Source of the DNA: Epiperipatus broadwayi
Lineage: Eukaryota; Onychophora; Udeonychophora; Euonychophora; Peripatidae
Reading direction: 5' to 3'
DNA: 64,000 nt
NCBI GenBank assembly: GCA_028023455.1
Contig: JAQFVV010006208.1
Location: 11,116,984-11,180,983, forward strand
A model generated the notes under the pieces. The model saw only the letters and a list, made by a program, of their open reading frames with translations, made no database searches and was not told the DNA's origin. The first letter of the stretch is position 1. Every line of letters begins with the position of its first letter. Position numbers and translations under genes: made by a program. Shown here one piece after another: positions 1-11,959 of the stretch.

Positions 1-520
1 GAAATCATATAGCTTTTAACAAATAACTCACTGAGGAATGCCAAAAGCATGAAACCAGTCTGGTGATAGGGATATTCTGAAAAACTTATTAAGAGCTATT
101 GGCATGCTCATTATATAACATTTATAATACAAGCTTATTAAATTAAGTCATGTGATATATGACTTGATTTTTTTGCAATTATTGTTTTGCACGTAAGGCT
201 TTTGTAATTTTATATTGCTAAAGCTATTAATATATGGTGTATCTGAACTTAGTTCAGTCCCATATGGCTATTTAAATTAGATAGCTGGATTTGAAGACAT
301 ATAGATGTCTGAAAATTCCAGATTTTCTACTTAATAGTTAACCATTAGATAAAGTGCTGGGCTTGACCTGGTATTTAAAATCTAATGCTTGAATATCTTA
401 GTGCCTTACTGAGGAATGCCAAAAGCATGAAACTGTTCTGGGGCTGGGGATATTATGAAAAGTTTGGTAAGAGCTATTGGCAAGCTCATTATATATATAC
501 CAGTTTGGGCAAAGCAATAG
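1..520. repeat. R1-family interspersed repeat, two direct copies of the core
   Basis: The segment around 28-63 (begins CTCACTGAGGAATGCC, continues through AAGCATGAAAC) recurs almost unchanged at 406-442. Each is followed by a similar tail ending in GAGCTATTGGCA-GCTCATTATATA. Related copies lie at about 15530-15660, 47820-48000 and 53218-53985. The left edge is cut by the window start. It is non-coding. The core matches the R2 family on the opposite strand (see findings). The repeat is clear; the family name is mine. Confidence 0.75.
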
Positions 521-1167
521 GATGAACACAATACAGAAATGGAAATGAATATACTTTTTCTTCAGATAATAATCAATTCAGGAACCTTCTGCACTTACGG
601 GTTCTACTCTCATCTCTGTATTAAACTATGCAAGCCAATCATAAATAATCACAGCTTAACTACATATAATCATAGCAGTAATCACATCACAGAATTATTA
701 AAATGAAATTCTAATTCATGAAATTTGCATTAATGGTATAGGGAAACTCAAATTAAATGACACTTTCAGAAGACAGGTATGCTGGTCTTTTCAGTACTGG
801 TGGAGTTGGGTATCTACATTGAATTTTACATTTATTAATTAATCCCTTAAACAATGTGTCAATGTTATGAAATAATTCTGGGATTACTAATTGACAAATT
901 TAAAATTATTTCTACCTGGAAAATTGATTGGTCATAATACTACATAACATTGACTTACAAATTAATTTAGAAGTCAAATGTGTAATTGAAAATTACTTAT
1001 TATTTATAATTGACATGTTCTTTTAGAACTTTTAATATTATTTGTCTTTCCTATTTGGTTTTGCACAAAGGTGGTGTGAGGAGAAGCAAATAAGGTCAAG
1101 CATAAGTTTCTTATTGATTTACAAATTACTTTATAAATTATAGGTGGTCCTCTACTTCCTATATTAA
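521..1167. other. AT-rich intronic sequence, nothing recognised
   Basis: No coding pattern, RNA gene or repeat that I can match elsewhere in the window. It lies inside the host collagen intron or the segment downstream of it. Confidence 0.5.
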
Positions 1168-1415
1168 AACAGGCAAAACTCACCATACCTATTGCCACAC
1201 ACAGCAAACAGAGTAATCAATGGATGCCAGAAGGCTTGTGCATAAAATCCCCATCTAGTGCCTACTCATCCAATTTCCCCAGACTAGTTTCTGGCTTGTA
1301 GCCTTCATCAGTGAGGAGCCTTGGATCTGAGAGCAATACGTATAGTGAGTTTTGCCTGTTTAAAACAGTTATACACAAGCATAAGAAGTGGTGGTCATGT
1401 GATGCTTATTTACTA
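1168..1415 (+). repeat. R2-family SINE-like foldback repeat
   Basis: Starts AAAACAGGCAAAACTCACC. It contains the shared block 'agtaatcaatggatgcc...ttgtgcataaaatcc' and the core near 1288-1320, and ends in an inverted piece of its own start ('gagttttgcctgttt') followed by 'gtggtcatgtgatg'. The same layout recurs at 4875, 10012, 35244 and 49288. I did not find a clean target duplication for this copy. Confidence 0.7.
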
Positions 1416-1598
1416 TATTCTACTTTCATACAATTTGCTATTTTGTACACATTTTGTACTTTCAATTTTTATTAATATATATGACAAAACACATGTACTT
1501 TCTTGTAATGATTTTTACTTTCTCATGGACTATTAGTCAATAGACCCTCCCCACCTCTCCAATATTAATCACATCTATTTTTGGTATTGTTTAAAGCA

Positions 1599-2600
1599 TA
1601 AGTATACCTGGGTCTCCTTTTAAAAAATGTGGATTATTTTAATGCGATTTTGAAGTTATATGATTCATGTTTCTTCTTAATATCTTTCATATTTCACTAT
1701 ATTTATTAGATATCAAGAAATTTAAATTATTAATAACTTATTTTGACTTGAAATACTTTTTTTCTTCAAAAATATAACATTATATTAGCAGCTAACGTGA
1801 ATATGTCTGAAGCTGTATTTAGAACTTAGCTTCTATGTAAATAACCTATTTATACTAATGAGTAAATAATAATAATAGATTTATACTTACATATAAAAAT
1901 ATCGCTATAAATATTCAAAAAATTTAAACTTTTAAAACGTATTTTGTTATATATGTATAACAGAAATAAATAGTCTTTTAGATTTTAAAATAAAAAACAA
2001 AGATTTTATAAACTGAAAATAATCTTTCTAATGATAATGTATAATCTTTTTGTTTTGATTGCGATTTCATTTTTTTAATATAGAAACAGAAAACTATTAA
2101 CACAGCACAAAACTAAAAGTGGTACTACTAGTTGTACATCACATCACAAATAAAAATAGTGGCTAACAGGTTTCTCTGGGTATAATTGCTGAGAGATTCT
2201 TGACTTCGTTTAAGGAGAAGCTACAATACATCACATCACATCGAGTCTGATTTCTTACCAGTTTACAAATGAACGCTAGTGGTAATGATTAAAATATGTA
2301 TGAAAAATGTAAAATTAAATACTGTAGTTAATAAAAAAACGTAAAAGAAGTTTGTCTTGTATTAATTTTTTTCAAATATTTGAAATTTTTTATTAGTCAT
2401 ACTTCATTTGCTTATTTTTTTAATGCGAATTTTAAAAGAATTTTTCCTTGTTGCTTTGCTTTTATGCGAATTTTGAAAATTACAGACCCTATCCTCCATT
2501 TTTTAAGATAAATTAAGTCTATTTTTGTGCGATTTTTTTTAATGCGGGTTTTCTGTGGAACCTATCTACCGCATAAAACAAGACCCAGGTGTATTACTTA
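1599..2600. mobile_element. Decayed DNA transposon with inverted ends (class unknown)
   Basis: The ends are inverted: 'taagtatacctgggtct' at 1599-1615 pairs with the reverse-complement-like 'agacccaggtgtattactta' at 2581-2600. Inside, 'ttttaatgcgattttga' near the left end and several 'aatgcgaatttt' or 'aatgcgggtttt' stretches near the right end look like subterminal repeats. No transposase is visible. A short LINE tail is inserted at about 2134-2243. I do not recognise the superfamily. Confidence 0.45.
2134..2243 (+). mobile_element. LINE 3' end fragment with TCACA-type tail
   Basis: The stretch 'agtggctaacaggtttctctggg...gctgagagattc' matches, on the opposite strand, the 3' end of the LINE fragment at 55036-55884. 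It ends in 'acatcacatcacat', and 'acatcacatcaca' also precedes it, which may be a target duplication. It is a strongly 5'-truncated copy of about 95 bp. Confidence 0.55.
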
Positions 2601-2741
2601 ATATTATCTAATTTTATGGTATAATTATTAAAAATATCTGCAGATTTATGCAAATAAGAAACAAATATATATATTATTTAAATAATCAGTGTAATAATAC
2701 TGAAGGCTAAATGGGTTTGTAAGCAATCATTAAAAAACAGT

Positions 2742-2883
2742 CAACACTTAGACAATCCCAATATCGATAACAATCAGCAATTTCAAATTGTTGTGAAGGC
2801 AATCTCCTTTTAACAATAAAGGTTGCCTTGACAACAATTTGAAATTGTTGATTGCTATTGATATTGGGATTGTCTAAGTGTTG
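2742..2883. repeat. Foldback element R5 with 61-nt inverted arms
   Basis: The left arm 2742-2802 begins CAACACTTAGACAATCCC and is matched by its near-perfect reverse complement at 2823-2883, with a 20-nt spacer. Related arms recur at 62525-63205, so this is a dispersed family. It is non-coding. Confidence 0.8.
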
Positions 2884-3175
2884 ATTGGTTTTAAGGATAT
2901 ATATACAGAATTAATTCTGTTTACAATTGGAAATTGTATTTAGTGCTTAAATAGTTATTCAAATTATTGCTAAATCTCATTAAAAAAACATTATCATTAT
3001 GTATACATGCAAATGAACATAAAAAGAAAGATAATTAAAAAAAAAATTAAATATTGTATTTCATAACAAAGTGTAATCCAATATATTTAAGATATTTTTT
3101 CTTCATTAAAATATACCTTTAAAATTCTTATTATTATATTTTTAGAAATATAAAAAAAAAAATCAATATACTTAC

Positions 3176-3247
3176 CATATCACCTTTTGGTCCTGGGGGT
3201 CCTGGTGGTCCAGGTACTCCACGTGGACCTGTTTCTCCTGGCATACC
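3176..3247 (-). CDS. Collagen exon, 24 codons of Gly-X-Y
   Basis: On the minus strand this 72-bp exon encodes eight uninterrupted Gly-X-Y triplets: GMP-GET-GPR-GVP-GPP-GPP-GPK-GDM. It has a TAG acceptor at 3250-3248 and a GTAAGT-type donor just below 3176. It starts and ends on codon boundaries (phase 0). Such repeats form the collagen triple helix, a secreted extracellular-matrix protein, and the prolines in third position would be hydroxylation sites. The 72-bp size does not follow the 54/108-bp rule of classical fibrillar collagen exons, so a non-fibrillar type is more likely; I cannot name it. The upstream exon in the window is at 63772-63972. Confidence 0.9.
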
Positions 3248-3709
3248 CTACATTATAAATAGAAAATAATTAAAATTATGTATATGTATTTAATATTAAA
3301 TGAATATTTTGAATGTGTATATGTAAATATAATTTTTGTTATTATGTATGAAGTGAGGAAATTTTGTACTATGTAGATGTAATATTGTGATATTCCTGCA
3401 CATCACTTCTGTTATATTCATATGTTTGGTAAATTCAAGTGATATTTTAAAATATATGTGTATATGTATGAGTGTATGTATACATATATATGAATTAAAT
3501 ATTTACATAAGATTGTTGTTATAATGAATAGAAATGTGCAGATTAAATCCATGTAAACAGAGGTAACTTTTAGTTTTTGTTGTTGCTAAGAAACTATCAC
3601 TTATTACTAATTGACAATCCCTGAGCCTAAACATGCTTTCTCATTGAATGTCAACAGTCCTTTTATCACTTAATAACTGAAATACAGGCGTATTGTATAC
3701 CTGTATCCA

Positions 3710-4361
3710 TATATGTAATATATAGAGTATATGAGCACAGAATTTCACATGACCCACCACTTACAACTCTATCTCATATCACTGATACACTTGAACACAT
3801 ATATGCCAAAAAGATAAATAATCATCAATATATGTATTTCAAGCTAAACCAGCAATCATCAGTTAGTCCACATTATCATCTCCGCACATATATGCAATAA
3901 GTGCTCAGATATATATTAAGATAGCCAATCTTCATACTTAATGGACAGGCTTCAATCCACTCCACACTCCAACTCTTCAACCGTCCATCCAATTGAAAAT
4001 CTGATGATGGAATGCTCAAAGGCCACCCTGAGGCCGAGATTCTTGTCACACACATGTTGACCTGTTCCATCATGAGATTTTCAATTGGATGGACAGTTGA
4101 AAAGTTGGAGTGTGGAGTGGATTGAAGCCTGTCCATCAAAGTATGAAGATTGGCTATCTTAATATATATCTGAGCACTTATTGCATATATGTGTGGAGAT
4201 GATAATCTGGACCAACTGATGATTGCTGGTTTAGCATGAAATATGCATATTGGTGATTATTTATCTTTTCAACATATATGTGTTCAAGTGCATCAGTGAT
4301 ATGAGATAGAGTGGTGGATCATGTAAAAGTTTGTGCTCATATACCCTATATATTACATATA
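3710..4361. repeat. R3-family foldback (inverted pair)
   Basis: The left arm starts at 'tatatgtaatatatagagta' and runs to about 4030. The right arm runs from about 4075 to 'ccctatatattacatata' at 4361 as its reverse complement. The arms hold the motif 'aaccagcaatcatcagtt' and, inverted, 'aactgatgattgctggttt'. Further copies are at 14540, 28058, 38110, 39490 and 39960. Confidence 0.85.
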
Positions 4362-4821
4362 TCACTTAAGTGAAGCTATATTTTAATATTTTGTTGGTTA
4401 GTAAATCAAAATAATCCTAACATTTTAAAAAAGTATAACAACATTAACACTTTAAATGTTAGTATATAGATAAACTGGAATATCTTCTAAAATTCCTACA
4501 AAGTGTTGATAGGAATATACATAGAAGAGTAATTTTAAATAGTGGAGGGAAAAATTCTAAAAAAAATTATTTTAAAAGAAATACATTTGTAATTAATATT
4601 TAACCACAGCATATAATTATGATGAATATATTTTATTAATCAATGTTTTACTAATTTTCAAGCTTCATTCACTCTTGCAAATATGAAAATGCGTAAATAT
4701 ATGAAGCACAATTTCTGAAAGATCTCTATCAAGTATATAACATTTACATTATTCTAAAAAAAAAAATTAAAAAAATATTTTACATTTTACAGAAAAGTGC
4801 AATTATGCAGCAATAGCTGTA
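4362..4821. other. AT-rich spacer, nothing recognised
   Basis: Low-complexity AT-rich DNA between the R3 foldback and the pogo-like transposon. No gene, RNA or matching repeat was seen. Confidence 0.5.
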
Positions 4822-4859
4822 TACCATATTTACCAGCATATAGGACACATCAGTGTATA

Positions 4860-5520
4860 AGACATATCCCTTTTAAAACAGGCAAAACTCTCCGTACAGT
4901 ATTGTCACTCAGTGCAAGGCAGAGTAATCAATGGGTGCCAGAAGGCTTGTGCATAAAATCCCTATCTAATGCCTACTCATCGTACAGTAATGTCACTCAG
5001 TGCAAGGCAGAGTAAGCAATGGATGTCAGAAGGCTTGTGCATAAAATCCCTATCTAATGCCTACTCATCCAATATCCCCAGACTAGTTTCTAGCTTGTGG
5101 CTTTCATCAGTGAGTAGCCTTGGATCTGAGAGCACTGTACCTACGTCTTAGGATCTAATGCAACCTCCAGCAGTCACCTTTTATCTCTACTTAACTACAA
5201 AACTATGAGTCTTAAATTGAAAACACAATAATATTTTCAATCCAAGCTCATTAAGTTATATAGACGTATAGGTCTGAACCCAGTTCAGTACCTATACATT
5301 TTGGTGTCTTTGGTTCTTTATAACCATAGCCACCACTATCCTATTAGGCAGGATTGGTTTTAAGCCAATAAACATCACATGATCACCATTTCTGACATCC
5401 ATTATTTACTCTGTCTTGCACTGAGTGGCAATACTGTATTGAGAGTTTTGCCTGTTTTAATAAGTTATAAGCAAGCATAAGAAATAGTGATCATGTGATG
5501 TTTATAGACATATCCCTTTT
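4860..5520 (+). repeat. R2 repeat inserted in the pogo element, with 15-bp target duplication
   Basis: The 15-bp sequence AGACATATCCCTTTT occurs at 4860-4874 and again at 5506-5520, bounding the element at 4875-5505. The element begins AAAACAGGCAAAACTCTCC and ends GTGATCATGTGATGTTTAT. Its first 60 nt return inverted at about 5403-5461, so the transcript could form a long hairpin. About 75 nt containing 'tgtcactcagtgcaaggcag' are duplicated in tandem (from 4905 and 4990). The long exact duplication points to retroposition. Confidence 0.85.
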
Positions 5521-5652
5521 ATATACACATTATTAAAAAAAATAATTTTCTATATTTTTTCATGAATTTCCATAATGCTTTGCTGTACTAATTTTACAGT
5601 TATATATATGTCTACAAAAATGTAACTAGGGAACACTGTAGTTAGGTATCTT

Positions 5653-5748
5653 TTAATCTTTATCCTCAAAATTTAAAAATTCATCTTCAGAGTTAAATAA
5701 AAAATCACTTGAAGCCTCTTCTTCAGAAACTGTATCTTCATACTGAAG
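5653..5748 (-). pseudogene. pogo/Tigger transposase acidic C-terminal remnant
   Basis: On the minus strand about 31 codons are open up to a stop at 5653-5655, with an acidic serine-rich tail (for example EDTVSEEEASSDF, then NSEDEFLNFEDKD). Acidic tails like this end many pogo/Tigger and Jerky-type transposases. Its position near the end of the element, downstream of the DDE piece on the same strand, fits. The homology is inferred from composition and position. Confidence 0.45.
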
Positions 5749-8700
5749 CAGTCAATCTTAGCTTAAGATTGAGCTTCATAGTTCCATCTACTAACCTGTG
5801 TTTAAACCCTATATCCCATCCTGCTCCTTTTGTCGTGTATATATATTTTATGTATATATTTGAGATGCGCGCCTAGGTTATAACATTTTAACTTTTAAAT
5901 TAACATTTTTATTATTATTAATTTTATGATTATTAATTCTTTTTTTTAAAATACATAGGTGTGGCTCAAATATATATATATATATAGGAGCAAAATACTA
6001 ATTAAAATATTGATTTTTTGTAAATATTTTAGTATACATCATTTTTAAACTTTTTCTTTTTAAAGTATTTTTTTTCTTTTAAACTGTATATTTTGTAAAA
6101 TCCAATATGGAAGATGCTACAGTTAATTGTCTAAAAGTAATTAAAGGGTTGGAAGCACTATTGTTTTAATCTGGTGTAGGTATTTTAATTAAAGTTTTAC
6201 TTAAAATAAAATGGGATTAAGATTAAAGATACTTTTGTTATAAATATGTTGTCAAATCTATTTCTAATCTGGAAATAGATTTGAATTTATTTTTGGACGT
6301 TATCTTACTATTGCATTTTCAAAAACAATCGATAAAGAAAAAGTATAAAATGGCTGAGTTTTGAGACACAGGGGGATTAGCTATTATTGAGAGAACTGAT
6401 TGCTACTCGACACCACGCTGTTTTGAAATCTAAAAATGATGTAGTAAAAGCCCTTCTCAGCCCTGTTGGGTCATCATCTTCCGTGGCTGTCCCATTCTGC
6501 TGCCCAAGAGTGAAGTAAAAGCCCGACCTGAGAACTTTAGAAATGCTAATAGAAGCTTGCTGCCACCGAAAAAAACTTTCATTTCAATTGCCGTGCACGT
6601 GCCATACTTTAAATTGGATTCTTAAAATTGCAAGGTAACTTTTCAAGCCATCACCTCAAACTAAATCTAGTCTAATTCTACTATTAAGATTTCTCATGTA
6701 TTATTTAACTTTACGTTTTTTTAAATACGTAAATGTAATTTGCTTGTAAATGATTTCTATGAATTTAATCCTATCTCATATGCTCTAACTTTCCTTAATT
6801 TTGGTGCATCTTTATTTACAATTATTTATTACATGATTTTATATGTCTATTTTAGTTATTAATATGCCAATCTTAATGCAATGTGACGAGTCGAATTTCC
6901 AAAATCTTTTCTTTCTTTTAAGTAAACCTTCATGAATTAAGGTTTTTAATGTCCATTTAAAACAATGCATTATTAATTAATACACTTGCCAGATTGTTTT
7001 TACGAGTCAACATTTTATTTATGTTTTAGTATAAAATATAATTGTTTAACTCTGGATTTTCAACCTGGGGTGAATCCAGAACTCAAGCTAATTAACGCTT
7101 TGAAATCTTTTTAAATGTTTTTTTTTTTAATTCTGAAAGAGTGACCCAATAGTTATTTTTTATAACTGCCAGTCTTCTTATTTTTACATACTCTTAAAAT
7201 ATCAAATAAAGTAGTTATATATTCCATTTATTGTAAAATCAACGAAGGTGGGATTGATTTATTTTAAATAACAGAAAGGGAAGGGGGTAAATCTTAATGT
7301 TACTTTTGCGAAATAAAATCTTCAAGTATATTTTAAGTAAATGAAATGTAAATCTCTCTATATGTATTATAACTGCATAGCGTATTATTTGTCTAAATTA
7401 TAGTACTCAAATAAGGGTCATTTATTTTAAAGCAGTAAAATTTATTCACTGTCGTTAGTGACATTTATCATTACTGCTTTACTGACATTTAGCCTATCTT
7501 GGTATATAGATATATTATGTGCTTCTAGTATTAATCTGGGTGTTGCGACAAGTTCAAACCCATAGATTCCTTTTCATGCCTTCATATAAAAATGCCTCTG
7601 GCAGTGATCCCTAAGTCTGCATATTCTTTCTTCATATAAAAAGGCCACTGGCGGTGATCCCTAAGTCTGGCACATGCTATGCCCATCCATTTCTTCATAT
7701 CTAGGCCTGCACGTCGGCAATGATCCACGGCATGCCTATATACTTTGTTCTCATCCAGAAACACGACCATTTCCTCTTAGTTATTTTTGGCCATTCTGTC
7801 AGTACCGCTCAAACTTCATATTATTATTATTATTTCTTTTGCTTCATGACCCAGTTTTAATGCTCTAATATTAAATTGTGCTCTGCTTAAAATATATATA
7901 AATGCCAGCTACTTCTAGTTTTATTAATTAAATTTATTTCAGTCTTATACAATCCCACCATCGTAACTTATTTCTGTATTTAAGAGTATCTATATGCCTT
8001 GGGGAAAAGTAAAGCATTCTTCTTACCAGCGCTAATTAACAGAATTTTCATTAAGTATTTTATCATATAATCAGATATGTTTTCAAATGTATTTTATTTA
8101 TTTTCACAACCGTAATGGCATGAAAATAGTTTGTATTATATCTGTAATGAATCTTGGAATGCTTCCCACCAAAGATGTGTACTTATTTATAATATATCAT
8201 TTAGCTAATAAAGAGCATATGGGAAATAATAGCGTGAATGACACTATGTAATCATCTACTGCTTGCTCATTCAGGCACACACTAATGTATATAATTAAGT
8301 CATTATGTAAATACTTTGTCAGTATATTAAACTATATTTTATTGTCTAACTTATTTGAGTAGTTCAAATTCTTCTTTTCTCCACTTCCAAAAGTACAGCC
8401 ATACTTATATATTTATTTTAGTTTAGTCATAGTTAATAGATGTCTCATTGTTTTGCTCAGCTTTGCTAGTCGGCCAGATTAAAATTAATTCTGGGCTTAG
8501 AGAGTGGGTTCAAATTCAGGCTGGTCCTTGATCTAAATCTCGGGCTTGACTGGGTTTGAAGTACATTTTGTGAGTTTCAGCTCATGTTAGATGGATAAAC
8601 ATGTTTTGACCGGTACAATACATGAAATCATCCTCTATGCCATCAAATGAGTTACTAATACATTTCTTAAATGACTTTAGGAACTGTCTCATGTTTCATA

Positions 8701-8764
8701 GCATCCCATGAAGTTTTGGCCTATTCACAAATGTGTGAAATGCTAAGTGTTTTCCTTCTTCCTG
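5749..8764. other. Interior of the pogo element, no gene recognised
   Basis: About 3 kb with no coding pattern that I can read. Two near-identical 40-nt blocks containing 'ggtgatccctaagtctg' at about 7600 and 7650 form a small tandem duplication. The origin of the rest is unknown. Confidence 0.4.
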
Positions 8765-9050
8765 GTGGCGTTATTTCAAAATCTGTAGATTGCATCCATG
8801 TTTCATTTCTCCTTCATGAACCCTTTAAATGGTTTATTAATGCAGTTGCTCATTAGACCATCTAGAATTACAGCTAATTGAGTTTTCAGTTGGTTGATTT
8901 TATTTTTTCACAACTTCTGTTCTGTAAAAACTGATCCCATATTAGCGAGGCAGGTTTCTTCAGCCATCCACCAGGGTGCCTAGACTGCACATTTTCTATC
9001 CATAACTTTAGTTCCCTTTCATTAGGAAGAACATGCACAAAGACATGTTT
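8765..9050 (-). pseudogene. pogo/Tigger transposase DDE-domain fragment
   Basis: Conceptual minus-strand reading, through stops and frame changes, gives ELKLWIENVQSRHPGGWL, then KKPASLIWDQF, then CINKPFKGFMKEKWN. This order matches the DDE integrase region of pogo/Tigger/Jerky-type transposases: the '.LW...V...RPGGLL' block, the 'LLVWD.F' block with a catalytic Asp, and the 'INKPFK' block. The segment between the second and third blocks is shortened. The same blocks appear in the copy at 37310-37671, where the first is cleaner (HPKGWMDEGEIKLWLENV). Clearly non-functional. Confidence 0.7.
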
Positions 9051-9208
9051 ATATATATATACGAATATAAACCAGAAGTTTTGGACTAACTAAAGTTTCA
9101 ACTCATAATTTTGATTACTGTTTTGCATAAGACACAGTCCACATTTTAGGCATATTTTGAAAGAAAAAAAGAAAAAAGTGTGTCCTATATACTGACAAAT
9201 ATGGTATA

Positions 9209-9997
9209 TACACAGTATACATTGAAAGAGTGACAGAATTCCCATTTAAACATAATTTTAAGCTAAATATGACCAAAAAATAACCCAATAATAATACAGA
9301 ATTAATTTCTTCATGAAAAAATCAGTTACAAAATATCATTATAGCAAAAAAATTTTGTTGAATGTTCATAAAATCCTTGAATGTAAGATAATACTTTAGG
9401 ATATAAATCTGAATGCAAGTTCATTGTTCTATGCCAAAAAAAAGATAAGCAATAAAGTTCTATTGAGGAACTCAATGCAAAGTGATACTAAATTAGTCTG
9501 TCATGTCCATGATCTCTGGTTCAAATCCAAAGCAAATTAAATTTTAGCTGACTTACATTCGATCTAATTGTTCATCAGAGTAAATGGGAACATGGGTTAG
9601 TCAGTTGAGGCCAATGAAGTGACTGCAAAAATCAATTTAAAAAATAACTGCAGAAAGATGTAGTCTTTACGATGGTGGTATTATAATCTTAACAACAAAT
9701 TGAATCAATAGTTACCTTTAATAGAGTACTGAAACCCCCCCTAGCGAGCTATATGTAAACTAATTGTCAATAAACATAAAATGTAGAAAGAGCCTATCTA
9801 CCCTTTAGCTTTGATTGTATATAAGCATACCATTTACTGACATACTTGCATGCAGAGTGTGATTTATATACGCTAATATAATTTAAGACAACTATAATCT
9901 ATTCTGAATTCATTATAACTAATGTGAGGGAACGACTGAAATCCCACAATCAGCTTTATGCAAACTAACTATCAGTTTGAGCTGATAAAAGGCTATA
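9209..9997. other. AT-rich spacer, nothing recognised
   Basis: No gene or matching repeat. A pol III B-box-like 'ggttcaaatcc' at about 9511 lacks a convincing A box. Confidence 0.4.
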
Positions 9998-10323
9998 TTT
10001 ACATCTATTAATAGAGAGGCTAAACTCTCCATACAGTAGCACCACTCTAAGCAAGCCAGAGTAATCAGTGGATACAAGAAGGTTTGTGGATAAAATCCCT
10101 ATCTAGTGCCTACTCATCCAATATCCTGAGATTAGTTTCTACCTTGTGGCTTTCGTCAGTGAGAAGCCTTGGATCTGAAAACACTGCACTTAAATCTTAG
10201 AATCTAATGCATCCACTGATTACTCTGGCTTGCATGGGGTGGTGCTACTGTATGGAGAGTTTAGCCTCTGTGTAAGCATAAAGATTGGTGATCATGTGAT
10301 GTTTAGTGGTTTACATCTATTAA
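9998..10323 (+). repeat. R2 repeat with 14-bp target duplication
   Basis: TTTACATCTATTAA at 9998-10011 is repeated exactly at 10310-10323. The element between them (10012-10309) starts TAGAGAGGCTAAACTCTCC and ends ATCATGTGATGTTTAGTGG. Its first 60 nt return inverted near 10200-10262. It is shorter than the copies at 4875 and 35244 because the middle is deleted. Confidence 0.88.
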
Positions 10324-11595
10324 CTGAATAATAATTTAATATTAAGAGGTTGTTAAATATAAAGCTTTTAGAATAACTTATAGTTGTCTTGAAATTACAT
10401 TACTCTGTGTGTACATATGTCAGTATATAATATGTTTACATATGATCAAAATTAAAGTGTAGATGGGCTCATTCTATATTTTATATTTACTGACAGTTTA
10501 TATATAGCTCACTGGGAGTGTTATTTCATCTACAGTCGAGTTGGTAAAAGATTATATTTATAATTAGAGAGGCTTTAACCTTTGAATTATAATCATCAAT
10601 CTATGTTTTTTTTTACTATAGAGGGATGTTCAAGGTACATATGATAAAGGTTAAAGCCTTTCTCTAAAAGTATTTAGCTATTTCATATGCACTTAATAAA
10701 TATTCACAACTTCCAATTATTATCAGTGATACGGCCATTTTCTTTAGAAATTTATTATTGCATCTTGATAAACATTAATTAATTTTGGTGTTTAGCATTG
10801 AATAATAAAATCTCTTCTACTAAATCATAACAAAATTAATGGCATAAAGCTACTGAATATGTAATTTATTATTTAATGCTCCATAAATTGTTTTTTATAC
10901 AAAATGTTACTCTTCAAGAATACTATAAAAACATAATGATAACAAACTTTGTTCCTTTAGTGTCCTTTACAACTAAAACTCACAAGATTTAAGATCAGGA
11001 GAATGGTGTGACTGGGCTATTGATACAATGTGATGATGAGAAATATAAAAACACATCAAGGTACACTACTGTCAACTGTAAATTTGGAATAACAAGTGAT
11101 GAACTTATCAAATAGTTCTCAACATCACTGACAGAGCAGATCATTGAAACAAAATTCATCCGCTTCGTGCTGAAAATTTATTGGAAAAATGATTTTCCAT
11201 AATCCAGTCACATAAATTATTAATCTTATTTTCTCACAAAAATGTTTCATAGATTTGTATTGCTCATATTCACTTAGAAAAAAAAATCAGAAGAAAAATT
11301 ACATTGTATTTAAAATTGTCGCAAAGCAATTGAGGCTGCTTAAAAAACAAAACAAAATTGCAGTAGCGTAAATAAAATTTTCTTCCATGATATAAAACTT
11401 TTCTAATGATTTTAACATCACATGTATTATTGGTTACTCTCTTTCCTATGGAAATATAGTTTTATACCCTCTTTCTAATCTATGTTTCCTTGAATTGAAT
11501 AATTATTGGGTTAAGATACATAATTAGTGATTTAGTTATTGAAATCTTTAAATACAATAGCAGTACTATTATTATTATTATTATTATTTTTCATG
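10324..11595. other. AT-rich stretch with one small hairpin
   Basis: The only structure I see is an inverted pair, 'agagaggctttaaccttt' at 10566-10583 against 'aaaggttaaagcctttctct' at 10646-10665, possibly a degraded foldback. No gene is recognised. Confidence 0.45.
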
Positions 11596-11682
11596 TGTCA
11601 AAGCATCAGGTGGGAAGCGAACCCGGGACAGCTGCTTGTAAGGCAGCTGTGCCAACCACTCTGCCACCAAAGCTTGACTACT
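11596..11682 (-). mobile_element. tRNA-derived SINE (type S1)
   Basis: The minus strand reads as a tRNA-like unit: A-box-like 'tggcagagtggttggcac', an anticodon-stem-like 'gctgccttacaagcagc' and a B box 'gggttcgcttccc'. Copies with the same layout are at 31865-31975 and 43886-43998, the latter with a clean target duplication. Being dispersed and lacking a full acceptor stem, it is a SINE rather than a working tRNA gene. Confidence 0.7.
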
Positions 11683-11959
11683 ATTATTTTTTATTAATAT
11701 TTCCACAAACAACAACATGATCACATAAATGATAAAATCAAGAGTGATCTAAAATATTTGAGATATGCTTTTAAACTCATTCACCTATAGTAAATTATAA
11801 TTTTAAAAAATTTCATTTTGTTTTTATTGTTTGTAGCACTCATTTTTGTGCAGGTTGTGAATTTGGATTTTTTATTTTTATAAAAATTACTTCTGCATGT
11901 TTGAGTGAGCACTTGTTTAGTATGTAAATAGCTTCGAATAATTAAAAAAAATAGTTGAT

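Larger units (their letters stand above)
4822..9206 (-). mobile_element. pogo/Tigger-like DNA transposon, degenerate
   Basis: The inverted ends are 'taccatatttaccagcatat' at 4822 and its reverse complement form at 9178-9206 (inside end 'gtgtgtcctatatactgac'). Both are flanked by TA (4820-4821 and 9207-9208), the target duplication of the Tc1/mariner superfamily. Minus-strand transposase remnants sit at both ends: a DDE-domain piece near 8765-9050 and an acidic C-terminal tail at 5653-5748. Between about 5750 and 8765 I recognise nothing, so most of the gene is lost or replaced. A second copy of the right end is at 37310-37671. An R2 repeat is inserted at 4875-5505. Confidence 0.65.

Noticed and set aside
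3876-4139. 87-codon minus-strand ORF
   Set aside because: It runs through both arms of an R3 foldback and has no coding features.
11596-11682. Functional tRNA gene
   Set aside because: Boxes A and B are present, but the acceptor stem does not pair well and the unit is dispersed, once with a target duplication. It is a SINE.
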